Positions 14,949 to 25,608 of a stretch of 64,000 nucleotides of DNA are shown here, one piece after another; within the stretch, counting starts at the first letter, position 1, and each line of letters starts with the position of its first letter. The DNA is from Daucus carota subsp. sativus (Eukaryota; Streptophyta; Magnoliopsida; Apiales; Apiaceae). Location: the NCBI RefSeq assembly GCF_001625215.2, contig NC_030387.2:33503606-33567605 (forward strand), written 5' to 3'. The translations under genes and the position numbers were made by a program. The notes beneath the pieces are model-generated. The model saw only the letters and a list, made by a program, of their open reading frames with translations. It ran no database searches and was not told the DNA's origin.

Positions 14949-17900
14949 ATGGGGTGCCATTTGCAACAGAGCAGTGGTTGTCTAGGATGCGATAATAGCC
15001 GCAATCTGTTATCTTTACTCAGTAAGCCATCAAAAGGACAGAAAATTCAAGCTCAGACAGTAACAAAACCCAATCCATCTGAGGATTTTTGGACCTCTAG
15101 TACTTTTGATATGGATAATAGTGCAGTCCAGTCGCGTGGAAGCATCTCATCAATCAGCACATCTAACCAGATTGTGGATGGCAGTGGCTCTGGGAATGGG
15201 AACCTCCCTTCTGAGTTTGTCAATCATGGTAGATCACTAGCACATCTATTATTTTTGTTTGATAATGAAATGTATGCTATATTGTTTAACCTTTATCGCG
15301 CTTTTAAAAAATTCAAATGTTAGTATATTTGATTATTAGGATATATACAGATAGACCTGTGGAAGTTGACACAAAAAACAGACTATAGAGCTTCTCATGT
15401 ACCTTTTTATAACAAGAATTTTATTTGACTCATATCAATCCAAATCGCATAAACCATAAAAAGTTGGACCCAGCGCAGGGAAGGTTCCAAATACGCAGTC
15501 TTGCCTTTTTTTTTTTTGTGTGTGTGTGTGTGTGTCTGTGTTCATAAAGAGGTGTTGTAGCTCCAAGCACAACTTCTTGCATAGAACCTAGCATCTTTTT
15601 AATATAAAGGCAGGATATTTTACTACATTTTTATTTCTTCATCTCTAAGTTACTTGTAACCTAAGCTTAGTTTCAGGAGTCCATGAATTGAATATATTGA
15701 CTTTAATTCATGTTACTGGGTCATGGCATAAATCTGACAAAATTACGCAGGGTCCGGATGCAGGACAATAAGAAAAAACAATAGAAGGATAGATTAGGTG
15801 GATTAACCACAGAAAATCCACGAGCCTTAAGGTGGTCCTATCGCAGAAAGAACCATAAAAACCACTACCCCTGTGATTTTCAACTGCACAAGAGAAGTGG
15901 TTGCATGGATCGCAACTCATAACAAGAGAGAAACAATCAATTCAATTAATCGAAGTCTTCCTTATAATAATAGACTATATAGCAGTGAATCCCTAAACTT
16001 AGCCACCAAGTAAAAAACTTCTTAATGAAGACATAAATATTTTTCTTAGGGAAAATAGATTTTTTTGCCACCCAACTTATTATTTGTTTAGAAACCTACC
16101 ACTGAACTATAATTTTTTTCTTTTTTGTCACTGATGTTAGGTTCGGACTTTTTTTTGTCACTAACGTTAGGTTCGGATTTGATTATTAACACTATGTTAT
16201 TTTTTTTGGTATTATTAAAATATAGTGTTACTCTGCAATATAATGGCGATCTGATATGTGTTTATATCTTAGTGTCCCAGGTAGTTTACCTTGGAGGACG
16301 AGAGTTGGACACGCATTTTGAGACTCCAAAAAATTTTAAAAATTATTTTATTTTATTTTTTCTGTATAAAATTTAATGTTGGTGTTTTTTTCCTTAAAAA
16401 AACGTTGGATTTTTTTTTGTCACTAACGTTATGTTTTGATTTGATTATTAACAATATGTTATTTTTTAAGCATTATAAAAACATAGTGGTAGTCTGCAAT
16501 ATTATGGTGATATGATATGTGTCTATAATATTATATACAGTCATCTATATGTCCCTTAGCAAGTTTAGCTTGAAGTATGAGAGTTTAACAGGCATTTTAA
16601 AAACCTAAAAAATTTAGTTTTATGAATTATTTTAAGACTTCACAAATATATAGTATCACTTGACTTTATAGTTATTTACCACTACTTGTCACGTATTTTA
16701 AGGTTCCCACTTTTTATAAATGTAGTTCCATAAGTTAATTTTGAGATTTCCTTTCTGACTAAAAAAATCCGTACTCTCGTCCTCTAAAGATAAACTACCT
16801 AGGACACATATGGAGTACTACATATAAAGATATAGACACAGATCACTATTATATTGCAGACTACCGAAAAATAAATTTCCGAAAAATATCGTTTAGATGG
16901 TCGGGAAATTTAAATAAAGGTCTGATTTTAATTAAATATAATAAAATTTCCCAAAATACCCCTTCAAAAGTTAACGGTAACGGCAGAAGATAACGGAAAG
17001 GGTGCAAAGTGTCTACAGGTTAAAAGTAAGGGGCTGCATAGTGTTTATTCCAAAACTATTAGGTGCAATGTGCAACATGCTGAAATCAAAAGGGTGCCAA
17101 ATGCAATTAACTCTAAAAAGAATAACACAGTGTTAATAATCAAATCCGAACCTAACGTTAGTGACAAAAAAAAAATCCGAACCTAACATTAGTGGCAAAA
17201 AAGAAAAAAATTATAGTTCAGTGGTAGGTTTCTAAACAAATAATAAGTTGGGTGGCAAAAAAATCTATTTTCCCTTTTTCTTATATTCTACTACAATCTA
17301 GAATAAATCTACTCAAATATATAATATAACTTTATAATACATTACAATAATTCCCTAGCTAATAAAATGAATAAATACAAATTAATATTCTAATTTTCTC
17401 TTTCTATCATATGCAGTGTTTTTTTTATCTTTGGGTCCACGTAAGCCGGAAAATTTATTGTTTCAACTGAAGTAATTTTTCAAGTTGAATGACCTTGATT
17501 TAGGGTGTGTTACAAGTTATCCCGGTTATTTTGTGGATATAAAATTATTTGCTAACCGGTTCTTGGAAGCTGTCTTGGATACTGTTGAACTAAGTTTAAT
17601 GGTTCATAATCTACAGGCTATTGTTGCTCTATCCAGAACTACTATTTAATTAATATTTTTCCACACATAATTACCAGTTTTTTGATCAGTGACTTCTACT
17701 ATTCATCATTTCAGTCTTCAACTTATTTGCGGAATTCCTGTAGGTCTTCTTCTCTGGAATCAAACTAGGCAGCAGTGGGTAGGAAACAAGAAGTCTGAGA
17801 AAAATGTGGAGCAGCTTCGGGAGCCAAGATTGAGGTGAGTTGTTTACAAGTCATAGCCTCTGAGCTAGGAAAATCATCAAGGCATTAATCCACCATGTCA

Positions 17901-18350
17901 TCGTTGAAGCTTGCCGGTCAAAATATTATATTTTGGCTTTAACTAAATCTGTATATATGTAGTTTATGTAGTACATTGTCAACTCATGGAGTCATGTATA
18001 TGGATCATAATATTCAAGTATATTTACTTCTACGAAAAAGTGCAGATTTGGGTCGTTCTTTAGTTGAGTCTATTTGTCAACACTTTTCTCTTAGTATGCC
18101 TTAAAGGAATTGATTTGCAGTTGGAATGCAACATACGAGAGTCTGCTTGGGAGAAACAAGCCCTTTACCCAACCAGTTCCCCTCACTGTAAGTTTATTAT
18201 CCTATATACAGCATACTTATGTGTAAATGGAGTAGGCACTAAAATGTTTCGCACTTGAAGTTTAGCATAACTAGTCTCATGTATTCCCCTGTACAGGAAA
18301 TGATAGATTTTCTTGTTGATATCTGGGAGCAGGATGGAATGTATGATTGA
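14949..18350 (+). CDS. DUF4050-type conserved plant protein
   Basis: Conserved land-plant protein of unknown function (family I recall as DUF4050). Exons 14949-15228, 17744-17834, 18121-18187 and 18297-18350 join in frame to 163 aa. Recognisable blocks: MGCHLQQSSGCLGC at the start (Met-Gly followed by Cys residues, possibly acylated), SEDFWTSSTFDMDNSAVQS, a Ser-rich stretch, LLLWNQTRQQWVG across exon 2, WNATYESLLGRNKPFTQP in exon 3, and the terminal EMIDFLVDIWEQDGMYD. No catalytic motif, signal peptide or membrane segment is visible. Intron 1 is 2.5 kb because it contains a complete Mutator-like element (16049-17274). The 5' UTR probably begins kilobases upstream. Gene identity is confident; function is unknown. 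Confidence 0.9.
15518..15540. repeat. GT microsatellite
   Basis: A run of T followed by about nine GT units, in intron 1 of the DUF4050 gene. Confidence 0.8.
16049..17274. mobile_element. Non-autonomous Mutator-like element with 160-bp TIRs and 9-bp TSD
   Basis: 1226 bp inside intron 1 of the DUF4050 gene. The left end starts GGGAAAATAGATTTTTTTG and the right end is its inverse. The two TIRs (about 16049-16206 and 17118-17274) match with only a few differences. The direct repeat TTTTTCTTA flanks the element at 16040-16048 and 17275-17283; a 9-bp duplication is diagnostic of Mutator-like elements. There is no transposase ORF. The interior contains a second, degenerate copy of the subterminal block (16415-16540 resembles 16145-16275). 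Confidence 0.93.
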
Positions 18351-19495
18351 TAGATAATATAGTGGGATGTTTCCGTTTACTTGTTATGTATCTGAACACT
18401 CTATGCTGGGAGATTCAGAGTTCTTGATCAGAGCAAATGGTATTGTAAATGAACTATAACATTGCTATGATGAGGTTTTTTCTGTTCATTTGCATCTTGC
18501 GGAAACAGTTGTTTCCTTGCTTTGTTAAAATCCTTTACACAGAACTGTTGTCTCATCTTTTTTGCTAATTAGAACTGTTCCTTTTAACAGCACACATTGA
18601 AATTTGTTTGATTCTTTTAGTAACTTTTTATGTCATAGATAATATTACATATTTACATTGATCTTTTTCAAAATGTTTTTACTTTTAATGTTAATATACT
18701 AAAAACACAACAATATGCTTGTATATTTTAATATCCAGACAAAATTATTTTTCCTTTTTTATGAAATTTGCAACAGTTTAATTTATGATAATCATTAAAG
18801 TTAATATCCAAACCACACGGTATATTGCTGTGGATTCGTTATATAGGTTATCATGGACATATTGGATTATTCGATACAGTACACGATCATATGGGTGAAC
18901 TGAACTGAACAGAACAGATCTGGTGCAGAGTAAATATTTTTTAATTGGTTCTTTTATTAAAAAAAAAATTGTAAAAAAGAGGCCCCTACTGAGAGGCTTC
19001 ATAAAGTGAGTGACAGTAAATAATGGATCACTGGTCAGAAACAGAAAGTTGTTTGTAGGAAGTAGATAATATACATGATACGCAGAGAAAAACACCATGA
19101 TCGTTTTTAAAAGCACTCCATTCCTCTTCCTTTTACTTTAGCTTAAGCTTGATACGGAGCAGCATGCCTATTGTTATAAGAAAAAGTTGGAATATGGTCA
19201 ATTATTGTTCTTTCGAAGAAGAATAACCCGGGCTCTCTTCCTTCATACTTTGTTTTCGGACTTGAGGACATTTACTTATTCATTCATACTTTGCACGAAG
19301 AAGGCAATATATGCGTGGAATTTACCCCTGTTACTCGAGAACTATTTCTTTCAGAGATACCCTTATTAAAAAAATGGAAAAGTTTCATAAAATGTTCAAA
19401 ATTCTCAGATATATTGGAGTTTTTAATATATGTTCTTTGTTGAGACTTGAGAAGATGCAATGCAAGGTCTCATCAGTTGCAACTTTAAGCGTAAG

Positions 19496-19868
19496 CAGTG
19501 TTACAGAAATCGGGAATCGGACCTAATCGGCTGAGCTACCGATTCAAGGATTAATCGGAAATCGGGGATTAATCGGAATGATTAATCGGAGTGAAAATCG
19601 GGTTTATTTTAATATTAAAATATTATTTAATATTTAATTATTATTATATTAACTATTTAGTAACTAATATATTTACTATATTCATAAACTCTATAATTAT
19701 TCATATTTATAGGTAATATAGTATTTTAATTTTAATAATTTATCATATATATTTCGATTAAGAAATATATATAAGGATTAATCGGATTTCAAAAATCAGA
19801 TCGGTGACCGACCTTGCAGGGGATTAATCGGGGATTAATCGGTTAAATCGGGGATTTTTAGAACACTG
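19496..19868. mobile_element. hAT-type MITE with 8-bp TSD AGCGTAAG
   Basis: 373 bp, ends CAGTGTT and AACACTG (inverted), flanked by the perfect 8-bp direct repeat AGCGTAAG at 19488-19495 and 19869-19876. Both subterminal parts are filled with ATTAATCGG/AATCGGG words in direct orientation, typical of transposase-binding subterminal repeats of hAT elements. The core is AT-rich and non-coding. Confidence 0.92.
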
Positions 19869-20468
19869 AGCGTAAGTACCGCAGGGAGGCACTGACTGAC
19901 GTTTCTTTCAAGTTTCAGGTGTTCACTGTTCACTCGTGTACCCATTTGGTGATATTATTTTCTTCACTTTACTATCTACAGTTCCTTCATTTCACTATTT
20001 TTCTTTTCTTGTCTACTTGTAATCTGTCCTGTTTAATTTTGTTTTTCTTTCTTTCTTTCTTTTTTGTTGTTACTAATAATACATTTTGCTTTTCATATCC
20101 ATGATTCGGTTCGGCTCATATGTTCATTTAAGCAAAACGGTTTCTTTATAAGCCTAATTAAAAGTCCTTTAAGTGGAACGATTGTAGAATAGTTGGGCCA
20201 CTAACATAAGTGCCGAATAACAAATGGCAGCGCCGAATAGGTTTTCTTAGTCGGTAATTAGAGCTTGAAAATTCATTCTAGTCATAACTTTGGGATTGTA
20301 TGAGACCAAAATTTGCTGGAGTACTTGTATTAGACCAAAATAACTGTAGTACTACAGCTTTCTTTTGTTGTTCCCAATAAATGACACCATATTTTTCTGA
20401 TCTCCCATATATGGAGGTGGCTTTGCAGAATTGCAGGTAGACATTCTATCTATATTTTGGTCTTCCAG

Positions 20469-20537
20469 CAGTTAAAAGATGCTCTAAGGAGTAAGGGAAA
20501 TGCTGCATTTCAGTCCACAGATTATAGCTCAGCAAAG
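20469..20537 (+). pseudogene. Orphan exon resembling a tetratricopeptide (TPR) motif
   Basis: A 69-bp open segment between a good acceptor (tcttccag) and donor (AAAG/GTAAAG) translates as QLKDALRSKGNAAFQSTD and onward to SSAK. This matches the first helix pair of TPR co-chaperone domains (K-x-x-GNAAF). No neighbouring exons in frame were found within 1 kb, so it is probably a gene fragment. Confidence 0.4.
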
Positions 20538-21318
20538 GTAAAGTTGCTGTAGCAAAATTCAAAATGATTAAAAGATCGGTTACTCAAATGTGTAAGATCG
20601 AACGCTTAATTGACAAAGTTTGAAGCTTATTTTTATCATTTTCCGAAACATAAATATTTCTGATCATGTAGCAAGTCATGTGTATGTTATAGTAATAGAC
20701 TGTTTCCTAACTACCCAACAGAGACAAACATACTTAAGGTATGGAGTGCTTGTTTTCTTTCAAAAAAAAAAAAAAAGGAGCCCTTGATTTCTTTGTCATT
20801 ATCAACCCTTGCATATTGTGAACAAGCCTCAATATCAAAATGAGTGCAGTTTGCAAATTCCCATCTCACAAAAACTTGGAAAAAGTGTCAGTTACTATGA
20901 AAATGACAAAATCTCCTTTGTTTTCTTACTTAAACATTGTTAATTGCTCCACTAATTGACTGAAATGGACACTTTTAAACTGGACAGATGAGAAAATGAA
21001 GAAAAAAAAAAGTAAAAAATTTAGTCAATTCTGACTAGTACCAAAAGTCAGTGCAACATTTTCCCAAAAACTACTCAAATTTCTAGCAGTGGGGCTGCAT
21101 TTAATTGGAGATGAAGCCATTGGCAACAGAGAAGTGTCCCTCCTTGTGGAAACATTACTCAAGTTTGTCCCTTTTTATCTCCCTTGACTAGACTTATTAT
21201 CATTCACTTGTTCATCTTCTCTTTTTCCCTTGAATACCACCCTCAAAAATATAATCTTGACTTCCCAAACATTCTTCCCCTTCTGGGCTCTGAACATACT
21301 TAAATCAACTTACCTATA

Positions 21319-21840
21319 ATGGCTCCTGCTTCTGCATTCAAATGCTACAATCTTGTCCTCCTTACAATAATCCTCATCTTTCCTGTCTCACATTTACTTT
21401 CTATATCAGGTAATAACAAATCCCAGCTCAACCCTTTTCAGAACAAAGTATATTTCCCTCATTTTTACCTTTTACACGACACTTCTTGAATTGTTGATTT
21501 CTTGCTATTTAAGTTAATTGTCATCACTTTATATAACTAAACATTTTTGTGTTCTTTAATGTGTAATGCAGTTGCGGCGAGTGGTTCGGGTGAGGGAAAT
21601 GAAATGGTGCAGCAAAAGAAGAAGATATTGGGTTCAAGGCCACCAGCTTGTGTAAACAAATGCTTTAGTTGCAGGCCTTGCATGGCCACTCTGGTTATTC
21701 CTCCTCACCATACCAAGTCGAAAACTGCTACTACTACTAGTAATTACAGAAAATCTAACAAATATTCAAGCGATGAAGATGATACTTATTATCTCCTCTC
21801 CTGGAAATGCAAATGTGGAAATAAGGTTTATCAACCTTAA
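21319..21840 (+). CDS. EPIDERMAL PATTERNING FACTOR-like (EPFL) peptide precursor
   Basis: Secreted cysteine-rich signalling peptide precursor. EPF/EPFL peptides bind ERECTA-family receptor kinases with or without TMM at the cell surface (family knowledge). Exons 21319-21409 and 21572-21840 give 119 aa. Residues 1-30 are a signal peptide (KCYNLVLLTIILIFPVSHLL). The mature C-terminal domain begins GSRPPACVNKCFSCRPC and ends SWKCKCGNKVYQP, giving six cysteines in the EPFL spacing and the usual terminal Pro. The loop between Cys4 and Cys5 is long and charged (Ser/Thr/Lys then SSDEDD). The processing site is probably before the KKKILGSRPP stretch. The pattern is closest, from memory, to the EPFL7/EPFL8 branch, not the stomatal EPF1/2; that assignment is tentative. 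Confidence 0.9.
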
Positions 21841-22636
21841 TTAAATTTCTTAATGCAAATTTACCCCAGAATTGATCTGGGCATCTACTTATTAGTGTAT
21901 GTATTTAACAATCTAGTCTCTGTATTATTGAGTTTATATGTTGATTTCAGTAATCTGTTGGATAAGTCCATTAATTTGTGTGCGAACTTTGGTACAGTAT
22001 AATACTGGTATGGATTCGGTGTAAATAATTACTCAAAACAAAAAATCCGTAGGTGAAAAACAATGGATTCAGTTTATGTCATCAGCAGGTACAAATATAT
22101 GTAAACAGGTACAGGATTGAAGTATATTTATGGATGAAAAGAGTAGGATTAGCTATCTGTAAACACATCAATCAGCTTGCTTAACCAGGATTCCCCTGCT
22201 ATTATTTCAAATCAACGTTGGAGTAGCAGTGGCCTGTTGTTGTCTTTTACCTCCTCTGTTGAATCCACTTTTGTCTTTTACTTCTGTGGAATAACCTGTT
22301 GGTGCGTGGAATAACCTGTTGGTGCTGATATTGCGTGGCTGTTTGGATGGGGGCATTTAAGCACACGCTTTAAATTAGAAACACTTATTCATATTATGTT
22401 ATGCGTAAAAAATTGAGGAGCACCTAAAAGGGTGGATTCTTAACTTTTGTTTTATGATTTATATTTTTTTCCAAACACTTTAATTACTTATAAGTCTTAA
22501 CTAATTTCTGACATCTATTCATTTTTTATACTTTAACAAACGGCCCCACAGTCTCCAAATATTTGAAAAATTGGAATGAAGAACAATATAATTATTTAAA
22601 ATGAATTGTATTAAAATAATTATTTTAAAATAAATA
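21841..22636. other. Intergenic region, EPFL 3' UTR and flank
   Basis: Bases 21841-22150 are probably 3' UTR. A short local repeat (gtggaataacctgttggtgc, twice near 22287-22325) is present. No gene seen. Confidence 0.5.
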
Positions 22637-22765
22637 CTCACTTCGTCCCATTTATTTGAACCGCTTACTTCGCAGACTACACTCATTTAATATCCACCAA
22701 CTCTTTTTATGCCGTTGAAAATGAGCGTTAGTCGAGCAAAGTCAAACAAAATGAGACGAAGGGAG
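22637..22765. mobile_element. Stowaway MITE, TA target
   Basis: 129 bp with ends CTCACTTCGTCCCATTT and AAATGAGACGAAGGGAG, inverted to one another, flanked by TA at 22635-22636 and 22766-22767. Typical Stowaway (Tc1/Mariner) MITE. Confidence 0.85.
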
Positions 22766-22851
22766 TAATATATTAAAAACTCAAATGATTTATAGTAATA
22801 AAAATTATAATCTTCAAGTAAAATGAATCGGAGAATTTGATAAGAAGGTTA

Positions 22852-23223
22852 GAGCATCTCTAATGACATTGGCTAAATTGGACCTGCAATACATTATGTA
22901 AAATTTGTTGAACCTATAATATATTGTGCTTCGATGGTATTGACAATATTGGTTGATTATAATTTAAAAATAATATATATTTAATATCTAGACTATTATA
23001 AATAGAATATATATTTAATAAATGATGTGTACTTCTTTTACATATTAATTCGATAAATATAATCACCGATAAGAAGTTGGCTAAAATTGTAAACAAGAGT
23101 CGGTAAGGTTAAATTGTGATTTTTAAAAGAGTTTGGTTATTTTTTTATTTTTGATAGAAAATTTAATTTTATCTAGTGTTTTTTTTTTTTTTAGGAAAAT
23201 TTTATCTAGTGTTGGAGATGATC
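22852..23223 (+). mobile_element. Tourist-like MITE, family B copy 1
   Basis: The left end GAGCATCTCTAATG and right end GTTGGAGATGATC form an inverted repeat; TTA precedes and TTG follows. The interior (e.g. ttcgatggtattg, tataaatagaatata, tgatgtgta) is collinear with family B copies at 34444-34917 and, inverted, 44580-44916. 372 bp, just upstream of the next gene's ATG. Confidence 0.8.
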
Positions 23224-23299
23224 TTGTAAAATAAAATTCAGAGGCAAAATTGATAATACAGGCGTTCCTAGAAATTGGTCGGCACTGCAAGCTAGGAAG

Positions 23300-25608
23300 A
23301 TGGACCTGGTTTCATCACCAACCAAAATCCCACCCGCTCTTCTCATCCCGGTTACTACTTGCTCATCATACAACACCAATAATCATCGTAATAGTAGTAA
23401 GCTTATTTTGCCAAACACTGCCTTAACCAATTTGACAATCTCATCGTCTGCTTCCATAGCCACTAGTTTCATCCACGTCTCCAATCCCAATGCTTGGTCA
23501 GGCACCTCCCGAGCCGCCACTCCATCTCCGCCGTCGCCGCCTGATCCTGATAAACTCCCTACCCCACCCCCAGGTGCGTCAAATCTCCGTTTGTTATTGT
23601 TATTTTTGTTCCCAGCATAATATTAGTGGTAGTGTTTTTATTAGAGATGAATTAATGAAATTCTCCGGTTCCGAGCTCTTTTAAGTACTTTTTAGTGTTT
23701 ATTATTTGTTCAGATAACTTAAATCATTGGTGTATGATGGATTAGCTGAAGAAATTTAAAAAGTGAGTAGAAATGAGGGATGAGTTTTTTTTTTGGCAAA
23801 TTGGTGGGAAAGGAATGGCTAGATGAATGAATATTGTATTAGTTCCTATTTAGCAAAGTAGTATGAATTTAATTCAATATCTTAAAACAAATAGTGTTTG
23901 AATCGAATGGTATTTTTACATGGTGCTGCTGCTGATTTATGTCAACTATCAGTTAGGTCTAAAGTACAACTCTTTTTGTAAAATTACAGAGATTCATCCA
24001 CGAGAACTGGGAAAGTGCCATGAGATGTAATTTTGACTAATATTTTGTTGGACTATTTTAGCACAACCGTTGGATGTGCTTAAGTCCAATGGTGTGATAT
24101 ATAGTGGGGTCCTTGGTGTAAAATAAAGTTGAAAAATTGAATTTTGTATTTGAAAGAATGGTGATACTTGGAGAATAAGTTGAATTTGGAACAAGATATA
24201 GTACCGATCATGGAAGATATGTTGTTAGTTTAGCATCAAAAATATAGCACCAACCATTGGAGACATGTTGTTAGTTTAGCATCAAAAATCACTTTTTGAT
24301 GCTAAATCATAGCAATATCTACATTTATTTTAGCACAACCATTGGACTTGCTCTAATTCTAATATGTTAGGAAAAGTTATTTCATTGCTATATAGTGTCA
24401 CTTGTGAGAGCAAGCCTAATGGTGGTGCTAAGATACATATAGCGATTGCTATATTATGATATCAGAAAGTGATTTTTGTTGTAAAAATAGAACTTATATT
24501 CCAATGATAGTTTTAAAATAGCACCAAACTATCTAAATATAGATATATTTCAATCACCAAATCTTTAAATGCACTACTTCATTGGCCAACATTACTTTAA
24601 ATATTGATTTTCCCACTTGCATTCTTATGTAACAATTATAGCAACATCTATACGTGGTTCTATATTTAGTACCAAGTATAGCATTTTGCTATTTTACATC
24701 AATGTTTAGCACCCAATTGGAGTGACATCTTTTGCTTAGGTGCTATATTACAGACATAGCACCACTGTTAGCACTTCTATTGGACTTGCTTTTTGGACAT
24801 ACAAGTATCCCGTTCTATATCCGTATTACAAAACATGAAAACAAAAACTAAAATTTATCACTGCAATGGGTGTTCTATATCTTGTGCTAAAATAGTACAA
24901 TGCTATATTTTATTCTAAATAGTGGGGTACTTGGAGAGTTGGTGAAATATGAAACAAGATATAGAACCGACCATCATAGGCATGATTCTATTTAGCACGA
25001 GAAACCACTTTTTGGTGTTAAATTATCGCAATAGCTCTATCTATTTTAGCACAACCATCCTTAAGGTACATATTGGGAAAGGCAAAGATCTAGGATTGTA
25101 CTCCTAGTCATGCATAGTTCCTTTTCAAATTATGAACATAAATCATGCTCCTAGTATAGGGGTGGTAATTTCAATTAACAGGTCGTGTTCAGGTCAGCAA
25201 TTGCAGCAATCGGGTCGATTTCAGGTCAAAGCTAAAATCACTTAAAATTCTAATTTCGGGTCATTTATGGTCCATTTCGGGTCAATCAGGTGCTTTTTGG
25301 GTAGCTTTCGGGTTTTCTCTCAATAAATCAGGTTGCGGATTGGGTCGGGTTCGGGTTGGATTTCGGGTCGTGCCTGATATTGCCACCCCTATCCTAGTAA
25401 TGCCGTCCATATCTGTTTGCACTATAAATTGGTTCGGCTTCCACTAACTTTTATCATTTGTATAATAGGTGTTCCAATGACTCTGTCCAGATTTAAAGAC
25501 GTTGCACAGGTCTTTGTCGGTGTTCTGTTCTGGATGGCAGTCTTCTTCTGGGCTTCTGCATGGGATGGAAGGGATAAGCCGGACAAAGGATCTCGATTTC
25601 GAAGATAA
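23300..25608 (+). CDS. Small single-pass membrane protein, probably plastid-targeted
   Basis: Conserved plant protein of unknown function. Exons 23300-23573 and 25469-25608 join in frame to 137 aa. Residues 1-75 are rich in Ser, Thr and Asn and poor in acidic residues, as in a chloroplast transit peptide. A Pro-rich linker (SPPSPPDPDKLPTPPPG) spans the exon junction. The C-terminal part starts GVPMTLSRFKDVAQ, has one hydrophobic segment (VFVGVLFWMAVFFWASAW) and ends DKPDKGSRFRR. This tail is the recognisable conserved portion. The 1.9-kb intron is filled with at least four MITEs. Targeting is inferred from composition only. Confidence 0.82.
24040..24356. mobile_element. Tourist-like MITE remnant, family C
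   Basis: Contains tttagcatcaaaaatcac and ends CACAACCATTGGACTTGCTC, sharing the GAGCAAGTCCAATGG terminus with family A but a different interior. A direct duplication of about 60 bp (atgttgttagtttagcatca, twice from 24219) lies inside. A second copy is at 24860-25066. Boundaries are approximate. Confidence 0.55.
24418..24791. mobile_element. Tourist-like MITE, family A copy 2
   Basis: Starts GAGCAAGCCTAATGG, ends TTGGACTTGCT, and is collinear along its full length with 14134-14515 (shared gaacttatattccaatgata-like, gattttcccacttgcat and tatagcattttgctat blocks). The flanking TTA duplication is no longer recognisable, so this copy is older or damaged. Confidence 0.8.
24860..25066. mobile_element. 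Tourist-like MITE remnant, family C second copy
   Basis: Shares tagtggggtacttggagag, aacaagatatagaaccga, aaccactttttg and ttttagcacaaccat blocks with 24100-24345. Shorter; ends uncertain. Confidence 0.5.
25157..25391. mobile_element. hAT-type MITE with 8-bp TSD TCCTAGTA
   Basis: 235 bp with inverted ends TAGGGGTGGTAATTTC and GATATTGCCACCCCTA, flanked by the perfect 8-bp direct repeat TCCTAGTA at 25149-25156 and 25392-25399. The interior is rich in TCGGGTC/TTTCGGGT words. It ends only 77 bp before exon 2 of the host gene. Confidence 0.94.

Larger units (their letters stand above)
18351..21318. other. Intergenic region with one hAT MITE and an orphan exon
   Basis: The 3' UTR of the DUF4050 gene probably extends to about 18500. 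A hAT MITE occupies 19496-19868 and an exon-like TPR fragment 20469-20537. Bases 20930-21310 lead into the EPFL gene and include its promoter. Short ORFs at 18778-20104 show no family resemblance and are rejected. Confidence 0.5.
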
